The translations under genes were made by a program, and so were the position numbers. The notes under the pieces were generated by a model, which was given only the letters and a program-made list of their open reading frames with translations, made no database searches and had not been told where the DNA came from. A stretch of 64,000 bases of DNA from Allobosea sp. 117 (GTDB taxonomy: Bacteria; Pseudomonadota; Alphaproteobacteria; Rhizobiales; Xanthobacteraceae), in assembly GCF_000702305.1 (NCBI RefSeq), contig NZ_JNLC01000015.1, positions 315,125 to 379,124 of the forward strand, given 5' to 3'. Shown piece after piece: positions 33,985-42,861 of this stretch (position 1 is the first letter of the stretch; every line of letters starts with the position of its first letter).

Positions 33985-34728
33985 ATGCTCAAGCTCAACA
34001 CATTCTCGATCGTTGCCCGCTGCCCACGAACCGGCAATCTCGGCGTGGCGGTCGCGACCGCCGTCCCGGCGGTCGGAGCGACCTGCCCCCATACGCGGGC
34101 GGGCGTTGGAGCTGCGTCGACGCAATCCTGGATCAACCCTTATCTCGCGATGGACGTGCTGGACGCGATCGCCTCCGGCCTCGACGCCGAGACGGCTCTT
34201 GCCAGGATCATAGCCTGCGATCCGGCGAAGGAGGTGCGCCAGATCGGCGTGGTCGACGCATCCGGAATCGCTGCAGCCTGGTCGGGCGACCAGTGCACAC
34301 CTTGGTACGGACAGCATGTCGGGCCGGGCTATGCGGTTCAGGGCAATATGCTGACCGGACCCGAAACGCTGGAGGCGATGGTCGCGGCCTTCGAGGGCAG
34401 CGAGGGCGAGGCGCTGGACGAGCGGCTGATCCGCGCGCTGGAGGCGGGCGACGCGCATGGCGGCGACAAGCGCGGCAAGCAATCCGCCGCTCTGCGCGTA
34501 CAGGCCGAGGAAGCTTATCTGCTGGTGGACCTGCGCGCCGATGAACACCCCTCGCCGGTGCAGGAGCTGCGCAGGATTCTGGAAATCGCCCGATTGCAGC
34601 TCATACCGTTCATTGCGGGAATGCCGAAGCGCCGCGAAGCAGCGGGACGCTCGCCCCCGGAAGTCGAACGTCTTCTAGCGCTGTCTCCGCCCGATCGCCC
34701 TGGCGGCGGGGGTGCCTATTCGGGTTGA
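33985..34728 (+). CDS. DUF1028 family protein (predicted Ntn-hydrolase fold)
   Basis: From ATG 33985 the 247-residue protein starts MLKLNTFSIVARCPRTGNLG, followed by VATAVPAVGATCPHTRAGVG and GYAVQGNMLTGPETLEAM, the standard DUF1028 pattern. It begins seven bases after the LivF-like stop, so it is cotranscribed. DUF1028 proteins are related to Ntn-type amidohydrolases, and their frequent place beside amide or peptide transporters suggests a second hydrolase acting on the imported compound. Function not established. Confidence 0.85.
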   Translation: MLKLNTFSIVARCPRTGNLGVAVATAVPAVGATCPHTRAGVGAASTQSWINPYLAMDVLDAIASGLDAETALARIIACDPAKEVRQIGVVDASGIAAAWSGDQCTPWYGQHVGPGYAVQGNMLTGPETLEAMVAAFEGSEGEALDERLIRALEAGDAHGGDKRGKQSAALRVQAEEAYLLVDLRADEHPSPVQELRRILEIARLQLIPFIAGMPKRREAAGRSPPEVERLLALSPPDRPGGGGAYSG

Positions 34729-34794
34729 AGATATCGGTGCGATCATGCTGCCGGTATCGACACCAGCGAAATGACGCGCCGTTTTGATGGGTCA

Positions 34795-35180
34795 TGATGC
34801 GGCTGGAGCCCGAGTGGCATCGTCCAAGCCGCCGTTCCCTTCCTGCAGTGTCACGATGAGGCCGGCATCCGCGCACGCCTTGATCGGCTCTCCGTCGAAG
34901 TAGCCGCGGTCGGCAATGACATGGAGCCCATCGGTGCCGAGCGTCTACTGCGCGGCCTTGGCCATAGGCGCCAACTGGGCGCGGTCATTGCGGATGTTGG
35001 TCACCTCGTGCGTCACGATCAGATGACGCTCCGTCTCCACCGCGACCTGGACGTTGTACCCCACGACGCCAGCTTCGTCCGCTTGTCGCCATGGAGCGTG
35101 CGTCCGGATCGGTCAACGAAACCTGCTGGTCGGGTGATTGCCGTATCAGTTGGTCCAGCGCATAGAGCCGAACCATCTCC
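34795..35180 (-). pseudogene. IS1182-like transposase remnant
   Basis: On the minus strand one frame reads LDQLIRQSPDQQVSLTDPDA and SMATSG, and after a frameshift near 35060 another reads GYNVQVAVETERHLIVTHEV, NDRAQLAPMAKAAQ, an in-frame TAG, then GLHVIADRGYFDGEPIKAC. This is the central DDE region of IS1182-family transposases. Both a frameshift and a stop are present, the N- and C-terminal parts are missing, and I see no terminal inverted repeats. It lies between two gene clusters. Confidence 0.8.
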
Positions 35181-35208
35181 TGTATGAGCCGGCCGATCTA
35201 GCTACGGC

Positions 35209-36321
35209 TCAGCTTAGCAGGCCCGTAGTCGTCGCGCGGATCCGTTCGAAGTCAATCTCGACGCCAAGACCTGGCCGATCCGGGACGCGCACCATGCCTG
35301 TCGGGTCGACGACGAGATCGTCGACCAAGCCGTACTTCTGCACATCGTCGGGCAGGATCACCTCGAAAAATTCCGCATTGGGAATGCCGCACATGATGTG
35401 CAGATTGGCGACATTGTTCAGCGAATTGCCGCCATGGTGGATCTCGAAGGACATCCGGAACGCTTCGGCGAGATGGGCGCCTTTCACGCAGGCGGTAATG
35501 CCGCCCTTCACGGCAACGTCGCCGCGCAAATAGTCGGTCGCCTCGGCCGTGATCCACGGCGCGTAGGCGTGGAAGCCGCCGGGCGAGAATTCGGTCGCGA
35601 GGATCGGAATGTCCAGCTTCTGGCGCAGCTTCGCGCTGTTGTAGAGGTCTTCCTCGGCGAGCGGATCCTCGAACCAGTAGAAGCCCATTTCCTCGATCGC
35701 GCGACCCACCCGCACCGCCTCGGTATAGGTGTACATCCAGGTTGAATCGAGCATCAGCCGGTAGTCGTCGCCGACCGCCTTGCGCACTGCGGCGCAGACG
35801 GCGATGTCACCCTGCCAGCCCTTCCGCGGCGGGTGGATCTTGTAGGCGTGATAGCCGCGCGCCTTGGTCTCGAGCGCCTCCTCGACATACTCGGAAATCT
35901 CGTTGTGGCCCGGCGAGCTGGCATAGGCCGGTACCACGGTGCGATGGCCGCCGATCAGCCGGTAGATGGGAAGGCCGGCGATCTTGCCGGCGAGGTCCCA
36001 CAGCGCCACGTCGACCGCGCCGATGCAGCGCCAGGTGGTGGAACGGAAGCGCTTACAGATTGCCTGGTGCAGCGCCTCGCGATCAAGCGGATCGCGGCCG
36101 AGGAGGATCGGCTTCAGGGTCTGCACCAGCGAAAGGGCATCGAGCTCGGACGACTTGGTGATCGAGCCGAGGAAGGCGTGCCCCTCCAACCCCGCGTCGG
36201 TGCTGATGGTGACGAGCCCGAGCGTCGCTACCCCGCGGGTGGGGGCGTTGTGCGGGCCAAAGGTCAGGGTGCGGATGCCGCGCTGCTCGAACTGGGTAAC
36301 GGTGAGATCGACGATCTTCAT
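35209..36321 (-). CDS. Enolase-superfamily acid-sugar dehydratase (mandelate racemase/muconate lactonizing type)
   Basis: The 370-residue enzyme has the N-terminal capping domain and the barrel with KIH (Lys161-Ile-His163), metal ligands near Asp192, Glu218 and Glu244, and a HHGG segment at 295-298. Acid-sugar dehydratases of this superfamily remove water from an aldonate or glucarate to give a 2-keto-3-deoxy acid. It overlaps the upstream LDH2-type gene as TGATG. Which sugar acid is used cannot be told from sequence; a racemase activity is also possible. Confidence 0.88.
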   Translation of the reverse strand: MKIVDLTVTQFEQRGIRTLTFGPHNAPTRGVATLGLVTISTDAGLEGHAFLGSITKSSELDALSLVQTLKPILLGRDPLDREALHQAICKRFRSTTWRCIGAVDVALWDLAGKIAGLPIYRLIGGHRTVVPAYASSPGHNEISEYVEEALETKARGYHAYKIHPPRKGWQGDIAVCAAVRKAVGDDYRLMLDSTWMYTYTEAVRVGRAIEEMGFYWFEDPLAEEDLYNSAKLRQKLDIPILATEFSPGGFHAYAPWITAEATDYLRGDVAVKGGITACVKGAHLAEAFRMSFEIHHGGNSLNNVANLHIMCGIPNAEFFEVILPDDVQKYGLVDDLVVDPTGMVRVPDRPGLGVEIDFERIRATTTGLLS

Positions 36322-37406
36322 CAGGCCGACCTCGCATGCGCCGGCGCCCCCGGCTCCAGGATGGAGGATAGCGGCTCTGCGCCAACCTCACGTCCGGCGG
36401 TGACGATGTCCGACCAGCTCTTGGCGTCTATGGGAATGCCATGATCGCGACGCTCCTTCGTGGTCGCGGCCTCGACATCGCCGGGCAGCAGGACCTCCGC
36501 ATTGCCGCCGCTTCGCACCCAGCCGACGAAGGTGTCGATCTCGGGGGAGAGCGTGTCGGCTGTGCCGAGTCGCTCGGGCGAGATCAGGATCGAGAGCATG
36601 CAGTTGATGGTCGAGTTGCGCCGCTTCGGACCGGATTGCGTCTTCCCGCCAGTCAGGGCGGCACCGAGCAATTCGCAGGCGAAGGACAGACCCCAGCCCT
36701 TGTGGTCGCCGAACGGCAGCAGGATGCCCTTGGGCTGGCCGAACAGGACCGAGGGATCGGTGGTCGGCTCGCCCGCCGCCGTGAGCAGCGCGCCCGGCGG
36801 CAGCGGCTTGCCTTGGTTCATGGCGACGCGCACCTTGCCGACCGCGAGCTTGCTGGTGGCGAAGTCGAGGATGACGGGTAGCTTGCCATCGCGGGGAATG
36901 CCCACCGCGAACGGGTTGGTGCCGACCCGCGCGGCGACGCCCCCAAAGGGCGCGACCGAGGGATCGCTCACGACATTGACGAAATGGATCGACACCAGCC
37001 CTGCATCGGCGCACTGCTCCGCCCAGTGACCGATGCGACCCACATGGTGGCTGTTGCGCAGGCCGATGAGCGCGACGCCGTTTTCTTGCGCCTTTGCAAT
37101 GCCGATTTCCATGGCGTCGTGCGCCATCACCTGTCCATAGCCGCCATTGCCATCGCAGATCAGGAAGCTGTCGGTCTCATTGACCCGGCTAAGCACTTGA
37201 TTGGCGAGCAGGTCTCCGCATTTCAGGTTTCGGATGTAGACCGGGATCGAACCGACCCCATGGGAGTCGTGACCACGCAGATTGGAGGCGACGAGATGTT
37301 GCGCGATCAGCGACGCCTCGCGCTCGGACGAGCCGGCGGCGCGGAAGATGTCGACGACGAAGTCGTGCAGCTTGGTTTCGTCGACGAGAACGTTCTGCGT
37401 CGCCAC
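36321..37406 (-). CDS. Malate/L-lactate/ureidoglycolate dehydrogenase family (LDH2) oxidoreductase
   Basis: I choose GTG 37406, preceded by AGGAG at six bases, giving 361 residues that start MATQNVLVDETKLHDF. The NAD(P)-binding fold is the unusual LDH2 type, not Rossmann. Family blocks are NLRGHDSHGVGSIPVYI, NSHHVGRIGHWAEQCADAG and FGDHKGWGLSFACELLG. Such enzymes interconvert 2-oxo and 2-hydroxy acids. It is the first gene of a two-gene unit with the dehydratase and likely reduces or oxidises its product or substrate. Confidence 0.9.
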   Translation of the reverse strand: MATQNVLVDETKLHDFVVDIFRAAGSSEREASLIAQHLVASNLRGHDSHGVGSIPVYIRNLKCGDLLANQVLSRVNETDSFLICDGNGGYGQVMAHDAMEIGIAKAQENGVALIGLRNSHHVGRIGHWAEQCADAGLVSIHFVNVVSDPSVAPFGGVAARVGTNPFAVGIPRDGKLPVILDFATSKLAVGKVRVAMNQGKPLPPGALLTAAGEPTTDPSVLFGQPKGILLPFGDHKGWGLSFACELLGAALTGGKTQSGPKRRNSTINCMLSILISPERLGTADTLSPEIDTFVGWVRSGGNAEVLLPGDVEAATTKERRDHGIPIDAKSWSDIVTAGREVGAEPLSSILEPGAPAHARSA

Positions 37407-37528
37407 GATGAACTCCTGTGTGATTGGGACCGGCCACGGCTTCCACGGCGCGCGGACGCTCGCTGGCGATGCCGGAGCGGCGGGCAGGGCTGTCCCCTGC
37501 GCGCCGCCGGACAACACGCAGGCGCGGC

Positions 37529-39007
37529 TCAGTTCACCTTGATCGGGGCAAGGTAGGGGGCCTCGATCGGCGAGAATTGCAGGCCGGAAATATTCGAGCG
37601 TGTCACATAGACGATCTTGAGATCGCCCCAGAAAATGCCGACGGCATCGTCCCAGATCATCTCGGTGGCCTTCGCGTAGAGCTCCTTGCGCTTGTTCTGG
37701 TCGCTTTCGGCCTTGGCCGCCAGCAGCAGCTTATCGAGCTCCGGATTGGCGTAGTTCATCTCCTTGTTCGCCGAGTAATAGAGGCGGCCCACCGTGTAGT
37801 CGGCATCCAGCGTCAGCGCCGGGTTCGACGACAGCACCATGTCCCAGTTCATCTCGCGGAAGTTCTGGGTGAAGATGGCGCGCTCCTGCTCCAGCGGCCG
37901 CACCTTCACGCCGATGGCGTCCCAATAGGAGATGAAGGTCTGCGCGAAGTCGGAAATGCCTGGGAAGAAGTTCTGGCCGAACAGGATGCTGGTCTGAAAG
38001 CCTTCCGGCAGCCCGGCCTCCGCGAGCAGCGCCTTCGCCTTGGCGGGATCATAGGCATAGGGATCGAGCGGGGTGAAACCGAAGACGGTCTCAGGGATCA
38101 CGTTGCGCGCGGGCGTGCCCGTCTCCGGCTTCAGATCGCGCAGCACCTTCGCGGTGTCGATGGCATGCCACATGGCGCGGCGCACGCGCGCATCGCCGAA
38201 CGGCTTGCGCGCCGCATTGAACCAGATGTAGCCGTAGGTGGCGCTGGGCACGACGTCGACCTTCACGGCACGGTCACCGCGCAACTGGGCGAGTTCGTCG
38301 TCGGAGAACGCCCAGGCGATGTCGACCTCGCCATTGAGGATCGCCGTCACTCGCGCGGTCTGCTCGGGGATATTGACGAACTGCAGGCCTTCGATCTTCG
38401 GCTTCGTACCCCAATAGTCGGGGTTCGCCGTCACGGTCAGGCTGTCGCCCGGCGCAAAGCTCTTGATCTTGAACGGGCCGGTTCCGGGCAGCACGACGCC
38501 TGCGCCATATTCGTCCGGCACCTTCGCGCCGACCGCCTCGGACGGCGCGATCGACAGGAACGAGGTGATGCGCAGGAATGGGCCAACCGGGTTCTTGAGA
38601 TGGATGACGACGGTCTGCTTGTCCGGCGTGTCGATGCTCTCCAGTACCTTCCATTGGCTGGCGAGGCCGCCCTTGGCGCGCGACAGACGCTCTGCCGAGG
38701 CTTTGACGTCGGCGGAATCGAACTCGCTGCCGTCGTGGAATTTCACGCCTGCGCGCAGCTTGAACTCCCAGGTCTTGTCGTCGATCTGCCGCCAGCTCTC
38801 GGCCAGAACGGGGACCGGTTGGTCGCCGTCGAATTTCACCAGCGTTTCGAAGATCTGGCGCGCGACTAGGACCGACTCGCGCAGCAGTGCATTGGGTCCA
38901 TGCGGATCGATGTCGATGATGGTTCGCGGCGGCGACACCTTCACCACCTGGGCAGTGGCGGTGGTCGAGACCAGCGCCGCAACCAAGGCGAACAGAAGCC
39001 TCCTCAT
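37529..39007 (-). CDS. Dipeptide/nickel-type ABC binding protein (SBP_bac_5)
   Basis: From ATG 39007, with GGGAGGAG upstream, the 492-residue protein has a short signal peptide (MRRLLFALVAALVSTTATAQ). Typical family 5 blocks are LAESWRQIDDKTWEFKLRAG, VKFHDGSEFDSADVKAS and VRRAMWHAIDTAKVL. Family 5 proteins bind peptides, opines, oligosaccharides or sugar acids. The matching Dpp-type ATPases and permeases are 4.6 kb away on the other strand; no other partner is visible. Confidence 0.92.
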   Translation of the reverse strand: MRRLLFALVAALVSTTATAQVVKVSPPRTIIDIDPHGPNALLRESVLVARQIFETLVKFDGDQPVPVLAESWRQIDDKTWEFKLRAGVKFHDGSEFDSADVKASAERLSRAKGGLASQWKVLESIDTPDKQTVVIHLKNPVGPFLRITSFLSIAPSEAVGAKVPDEYGAGVVLPGTGPFKIKSFAPGDSLTVTANPDYWGTKPKIEGLQFVNIPEQTARVTAILNGEVDIAWAFSDDELAQLRGDRAVKVDVVPSATYGYIWFNAARKPFGDARVRRAMWHAIDTAKVLRDLKPETGTPARNVIPETVFGFTPLDPYAYDPAKAKALLAEAGLPEGFQTSILFGQNFFPGISDFAQTFISYWDAIGVKVRPLEQERAIFTQNFREMNWDMVLSSNPALTLDADYTVGRLYYSANKEMNYANPELDKLLLAAKAESDQNKRKELYAKATEMIWDDAVGIFWGDLKIVYVTRSNISGLQFSPIEAPYLAPIKVN

Positions 39008-39236
39008 CTTGCTCCTCCCAGCGGATTCTTGTCGCCTTCGTTCGGCGAGGAGCGCACTGAAACGTATTTGTAACTTAGGTGTCAAGCTATGGGCTAAAAT
39101 TTGGTTGTTATTTGTAATATGGCTATCTCCTAGGCAAACAATATGATGCAGAAGCCGCAAAATGCGGCCTCGCAACGATATTTTGCCGCAGTGCGGCGCA
39201 GCCTTCCCTGACCTGCCATGACAAATTGGGTGACTG

Positions 39237-40160
39237 ATGCAGAAGAAAGGTCGCGTGCTTCAACTCGGGGCATTGCCGGACAACGCGATTGCGGCCCTGA
39301 GGACCCGATTTGACCTGGTCGCCTTCGCTGATGAAGCAGCGGCCATATCCGCCGCACCCGAGCTCGCCGACGTGCAAGGGCTGGCAACGAGCGGCAAGGC
39401 GACGATCGGCGCTCCTCTCCTGGAATGCCTGCCGGCACTGAAGATCATCTCCTGCCTCGGCGCGGGCACCGAGGGCATCGACACTGAAGCGGCGGGGGAA
39501 CGGAACATCGCGGTGCGGACGACCTCGCACGTGCTCGCGGGCGACGTCGCCGACATTGCCACAGGCCTTATCATCGCGACCGCGCGCGATCTCCTGGGCG
39601 CCGATCGCTTTGTCCGGTCGGGGGCCTGGTCGACCGCCAGATATCCGCTCGCGCGCTCGCTCGGGAAAGCGCGGCTCGGCATCGTGGGGCTCGGCGCGAT
39701 CGGGAGCGCGCTGGCCAGCCGCGCGCAGGCGTTCGGCATGGCGATCGGCTACCACACCCGCCGGGTGGTGCCGCACGCGCCGCACCAGCATTTCCAGAGC
39801 GTGATCGACCTCGCGACCTGGTGCGATTTCCTCGCCTTGTGCTGTCCCGGCGGACCGTCGACCTATCGCCTCGTGAGTACGGAGGTGTTGAGCGCGCTGG
39901 GGCCGAACGGCTTCCTGATCAATGTCGCGCGCGGCTCGGTCGTCGACGAGACGGCGCTGGCGGCAGCGCTGCAGACCGGGGCAATCGCCGGCGCCGGCCT
40001 CGACGTGTTCGAGCAGGAGCCGCACCCGCACCCAGCGCTGCTCGACAACCCGAAAACCATGGTTCTGCCGCATATCGGCAGCGCGACACGGCAGACCCGT
40101 GACGCCATGGCCCAAGCAATGGTGGAAGCGCTGGTCGAGCGCCTGGGCGGAGACGCCTAG
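39237..40160 (+). CDS. D-2-hydroxyacid dehydrogenase
   Basis: The 307-residue NAD(P)-dependent enzyme has the dinucleotide motif GLGAIG (151-156) and the catalytic set Arg232 (NVARGS), Glu261 (VFEQEP) and His279 (LPHIGSAT). It resembles glyoxylate/hydroxypyruvate reductases (GhrB-like). It reads away from the binding-protein gene across a 229-base intergenic region and converges with the GntR gene. A role in reducing the 2-oxo acid formed by aldol cleavage in this cluster is plausible. Confidence 0.9.
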   Translation: MQKKGRVLQLGALPDNAIAALRTRFDLVAFADEAAAISAAPELADVQGLATSGKATIGAPLLECLPALKIISCLGAGTEGIDTEAAGERNIAVRTTSHVLAGDVADIATGLIIATARDLLGADRFVRSGAWSTARYPLARSLGKARLGIVGLGAIGSALASRAQAFGMAIGYHTRRVVPHAPHQHFQSVIDLATWCDFLALCCPGGPSTYRLVSTEVLSALGPNGFLINVARGSVVDETALAAALQTGAIAGAGLDVFEQEPHPHPALLDNPKTMVLPHIGSATRQTRDAMAQAMVEALVERLGGDA

Positions 40161-40184
40161 CGCGGCCGGGGCACGGAGCCTCGA

Positions 40185-40955
40185 TTACAGGTCGCCGCTC
40201 ACGGGGATCCGGTTGATCATATATTCGTAAGCGCTCTGAATGTGATAGCGCATGTATTCGCGCGCGTCGTCGGCGAGGCGGCGTTCGATCAGGCGCAGGA
40301 TCTCGCGATGCTCGCCATTGATCCGGGTGCGATGGGCCACCGGGTCCGGCGCCTTGGTGGCGCTGCACAGCCGCAGATAAACCTGGAAGCCGGGCTGCGA
40401 GATGACCATCTGCATCGACTTTTCCAGGAACGGGTTGTCGGCCGCGGCCACCACCGCCTGGTGGAAGTCGAAAGCCTCGAGCGGCTGCTGGCTGAAAGTC
40501 GGGAAATCGTAGGTCGCGGGATAGACGCATTCGCTGATCCGCTTCAGCGAAGCGGGGCCGTGGCGCAGCGCTGCGAAATAGGCCGCCTCGCTCTCGATCA
40601 GCAGACGAAACTCGAAGCAGCGCTGCAGGTCGCGCACACTTGCACCTTGCAGAACCTCCTTGCGCTTCGTCACCCCGCTCTCGCCTTCATGGATGACGAC
40701 GGTGCCGGACCCCTGAACCGAGCGCACCAGTCCCTTGTCGCGCAATTTGGCGATCGCCGAGCGGACAACCGAACGCGACACCTGGAATTGCTGGGTCAGC
40801 TCATTCTCGGTCGGCAGCTTGCCCTCGAAGGGGATGCGGCCCTCCTCGATCCAGGCGAGCAGCGAACGATACACGGCGTCGCTTCGGCTCCCCTCGCGCA
40901 GCGGGGGTGCAACGTTCGGAAGGTCTGTCACGACCACGGGCGGCCTTGAATCCAT
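40185..40955 (-). CDS. GntR-family regulator, FadR subfamily
   Basis: The 256-residue protein has the GntR winged helix at about residues 20-90 (FEGKLPTENELTQQFQVSRS, VRSAIAKLRDKGLVRSVQGSG) and an all-helical FadR-type C-terminal domain (FCD, with ESEAAYFAALRHG and FHQAVVAAADNPFL). FCD regulators typically sense organic or sugar acids. It is divergent from the IlvD/Edd gene, with a palindrome in the 90-base intergenic region. Confidence 0.93.
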   Translation of the reverse strand: MDSRPPVVVTDLPNVAPPLREGSRSDAVYRSLLAWIEEGRIPFEGKLPTENELTQQFQVSRSVVRSAIAKLRDKGLVRSVQGSGTVVIHEGESGVTKRKEVLQGASVRDLQRCFEFRLLIESEAAYFAALRHGPASLKRISECVYPATYDFPTFSQQPLEAFDFHQAVVAAADNPFLEKSMQMVISQPGFQVYLRLCSATKAPDPVAHRTRINGEHREILRLIERRLADDAREYMRYHIQSAYEYMINRIPVSGDL

Positions 40956-40968
40956 GCGGCAACCGCTA

Positions 40969-40981
40969 ACACATTTTGTGT
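40969..40981. promoter_or_regulatory. GntR-type operator palindrome
   Basis: ACACATTTTGTGT is a perfect 13-base inverted repeat lying 13 bases before the GntR start and 40 bases upstream of a promoter-like TTGACA for the divergent dehydratase gene. Its A/T-rich centre and GT/AC arms resemble FadR-subfamily sites. Binding is inferred from position. Confidence 0.5.
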
Positions 40982-41020
40982 AAATTGGGCAAGCACTTCA
41001 ACAAATATGAAACAAGTTAA

Positions 41021-41048
41021 TTGACAGCCCGTCTGATGTCCGTAATTT
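41021..41048 (+). promoter_or_regulatory. Sigma-70-like promoter for the dehydratase-RraA-Dpp operon
   Basis: TTGACA (41021-41026) and TAATTT (41043-41048) are 16 bases apart. The predicted transcript start near 41055 leaves only a short leader, and rules out the TTG at 41047 as start codon. Confidence 0.5.
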
Positions 41049-41088
41049 GGCGGTGAATTTGTTATGGCATCTGCGGACGAGGCCCCCC

Positions 41089-42813
41089 TTGAAGAAGATC
41101 TTGATCTCGGACCTCAGGAGCCAGCGTTGGTACAACGCGCCGGCGATGCGGACCTTCAACCACCGCTCGCGCACCTTCCAGATCGGCTATTCCAAGGCCG
41201 ATTTCGAGAACAAACCGGTTATCGCCATCGTCAATACCTGGAGCGACTTCAACCAATGCCACTCGCACTTCAAGCAGCGTGTGGAGGAGGTGAAGCGCGG
41301 GGTGTGGCAGGCGGGCGGCTTCCCGATCGAGGTCCCGGCCATCTCGCTCAGCGAGCCGATGATGAAGCCCACCACCATGCTCTACCGCAATCTGCTCGCC
41401 ATCGAGACGGAGGAGGTCCTCCGGGCGCACCCGGTCGACGGCGCGGTGCTGATGGGCGGGTGCGACAAGACGACTCCGGGCCTGCTGATGGGCGCCTTCA
41501 GCATGAACCTGCCCTGCATATTCGTGCCAGCCGGCCCCATGCTCAACGCGCGCTGGCGCGGCCACACGCTCGGAAGCGGCAGCGACAACTGGAAGTTCTG
41601 GGACGAGAAGCGCGCAGGCAACATCACCGACGCCCAATGGCAGAGCATGGAGGAATCGATCGCCCGCTCACCTGGTCATTGCATGACGATGGGGACGGCT
41701 TCGACAATGACAAGTGCGGCCGAGGCTCTCGGCATGACGCTGCCGGGAGCCGCCTCGATCCCGGCAGCGGATTCCAACCATGCCCGCATGGCCTCCGATT
41801 CGGGGCGTCGCGTCGTCGAGATGGTGTGGGAGGATCAGCGGCCCAAGACCTTCGTCGACATGCGGTCCTTCGAGAACGCGGTGGCCGTGGTGATGGCGCT
41901 GGGCGGCTCCACCAATGCGGTCATTCACCTGATCGCCATGGCGCGCCGGCTGGCCATCCCGCTGGATCTTGAAACCTTCGACCGCATTTCGCGGCGCACG
42001 CCGGTGCTGGCCAATCTGCGCCCGTCCGGCAAGTTCCTCATGGAGGATTTCTATTACGCCGGCGGATTGCGGGCGCTGATCCGCAATATGCTCGAGCTGC
42101 TCAACGGCGACAGCCTCACCGCCAATGGCCGGACGCTCGCGGAGAATGTCGCCGATGCGGACTGCTTCGATGCGGACATCATACGGCCGCTCGACCGCCC
42201 CATCCTCGCCGAGGGCGGGCTGGTGGTGCTCAAGGGCTCGCTCGCTCCCCGCGGCGCGGTGATCAAGCCGGCGGCAGCGACGCCCGCCCTGATGAAGCAT
42301 CGTGGCCGGGCCGTCACCTTCGCCAGCCGCGACGACCTCGCCCGGCGCATCGACGATCCCGACCTCGACATCAGCGAGAACGACGTGATCGTCCTGAAGG
42401 GAGCAGGTCCCGTGGGTGCTCCCGGCATGCCCGAATGGGGGGCACTGCCCGTTCCGAAGAAGCTGCTCAAGAAAGGGGTGCGCGACATGCTGCGCATCTC
42501 CGACGCACGCATGAGCGGCACCAGCTTCGGAGCGTGCGTGCTGCACGTCTCGCCGGAGGCCGCGCGCGGTGGTCCGCTCGCGCTGGTGGAGGACGGTGAC
42601 ATCATCGAGATCGACGTGGCCGAGCGACGGCTCGACCTGCTCGTGCCGGAGGAGGAGCTGGCGCGCCGCCGTGCCGCATGGCGCGAGCCGGAGCCCTACT
42701 ACTCGCGCGGCTATGGCGCGATGTTCGCCAGGCACGTGACCTCTGCCGACGAGGGCTGCGACTTTGATTTCCTCGGCCCGGCCGGCGAGACGCCCGAGCC
42801 CAAGATCTACTGA
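41089..42813 (+). CDS. IlvD/Edd-family dehydratase (acid-sugar dehydratase type)
   Basis: The enzyme of about 574 residues keeps the iron-sulfur Cys in GGCDKTTPGLLMG and the blocks CMTMGTASTMTSAAEALGM and ISDARMSGTSFGACVLHV. Members dehydrate dihydroxyacids or aldonates such as arabinonate. The start is uncertain: conserved sequence begins at DLRSQRWY, and the in-frame TTG at 41089 is the best start after the promoter. An ATG at 41064 (MASADEAP) would fit better but is one base out of frame, separated by a run of six C (41083-41088). One extra C would restore it. Confidence 0.85.
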   Translation: MKKILISDLRSQRWYNAPAMRTFNHRSRTFQIGYSKADFENKPVIAIVNTWSDFNQCHSHFKQRVEEVKRGVWQAGGFPIEVPAISLSEPMMKPTTMLYRNLLAIETEEVLRAHPVDGAVLMGGCDKTTPGLLMGAFSMNLPCIFVPAGPMLNARWRGHTLGSGSDNWKFWDEKRAGNITDAQWQSMEESIARSPGHCMTMGTASTMTSAAEALGMTLPGAASIPAADSNHARMASDSGRRVVEMVWEDQRPKTFVDMRSFENAVAVVMALGGSTNAVIHLIAMARRLAIPLDLETFDRISRRTPVLANLRPSGKFLMEDFYYAGGLRALIRNMLELLNGDSLTANGRTLAENVADADCFDADIIRPLDRPILAEGGLVVLKGSLAPRGAVIKPAAATPALMKHRGRAVTFASRDDLARRIDDPDLDISENDVIVLKGAGPVGAPGMPEWGALPVPKKLLKKGVRDMLRISDARMSGTSFGACVLHVSPEAARGGPLALVEDGDIIEIDVAERRLDLLVPEEELARRRAAWREPEPYYSRGYGAMFARHVTSADEGCDFDFLGPAGETPEPKIY

Positions 42814-42861
42814 CCCCCGATCTTCGTACTTCCAGCATCTTCCGCCTCTCAGGGAAGCCCG

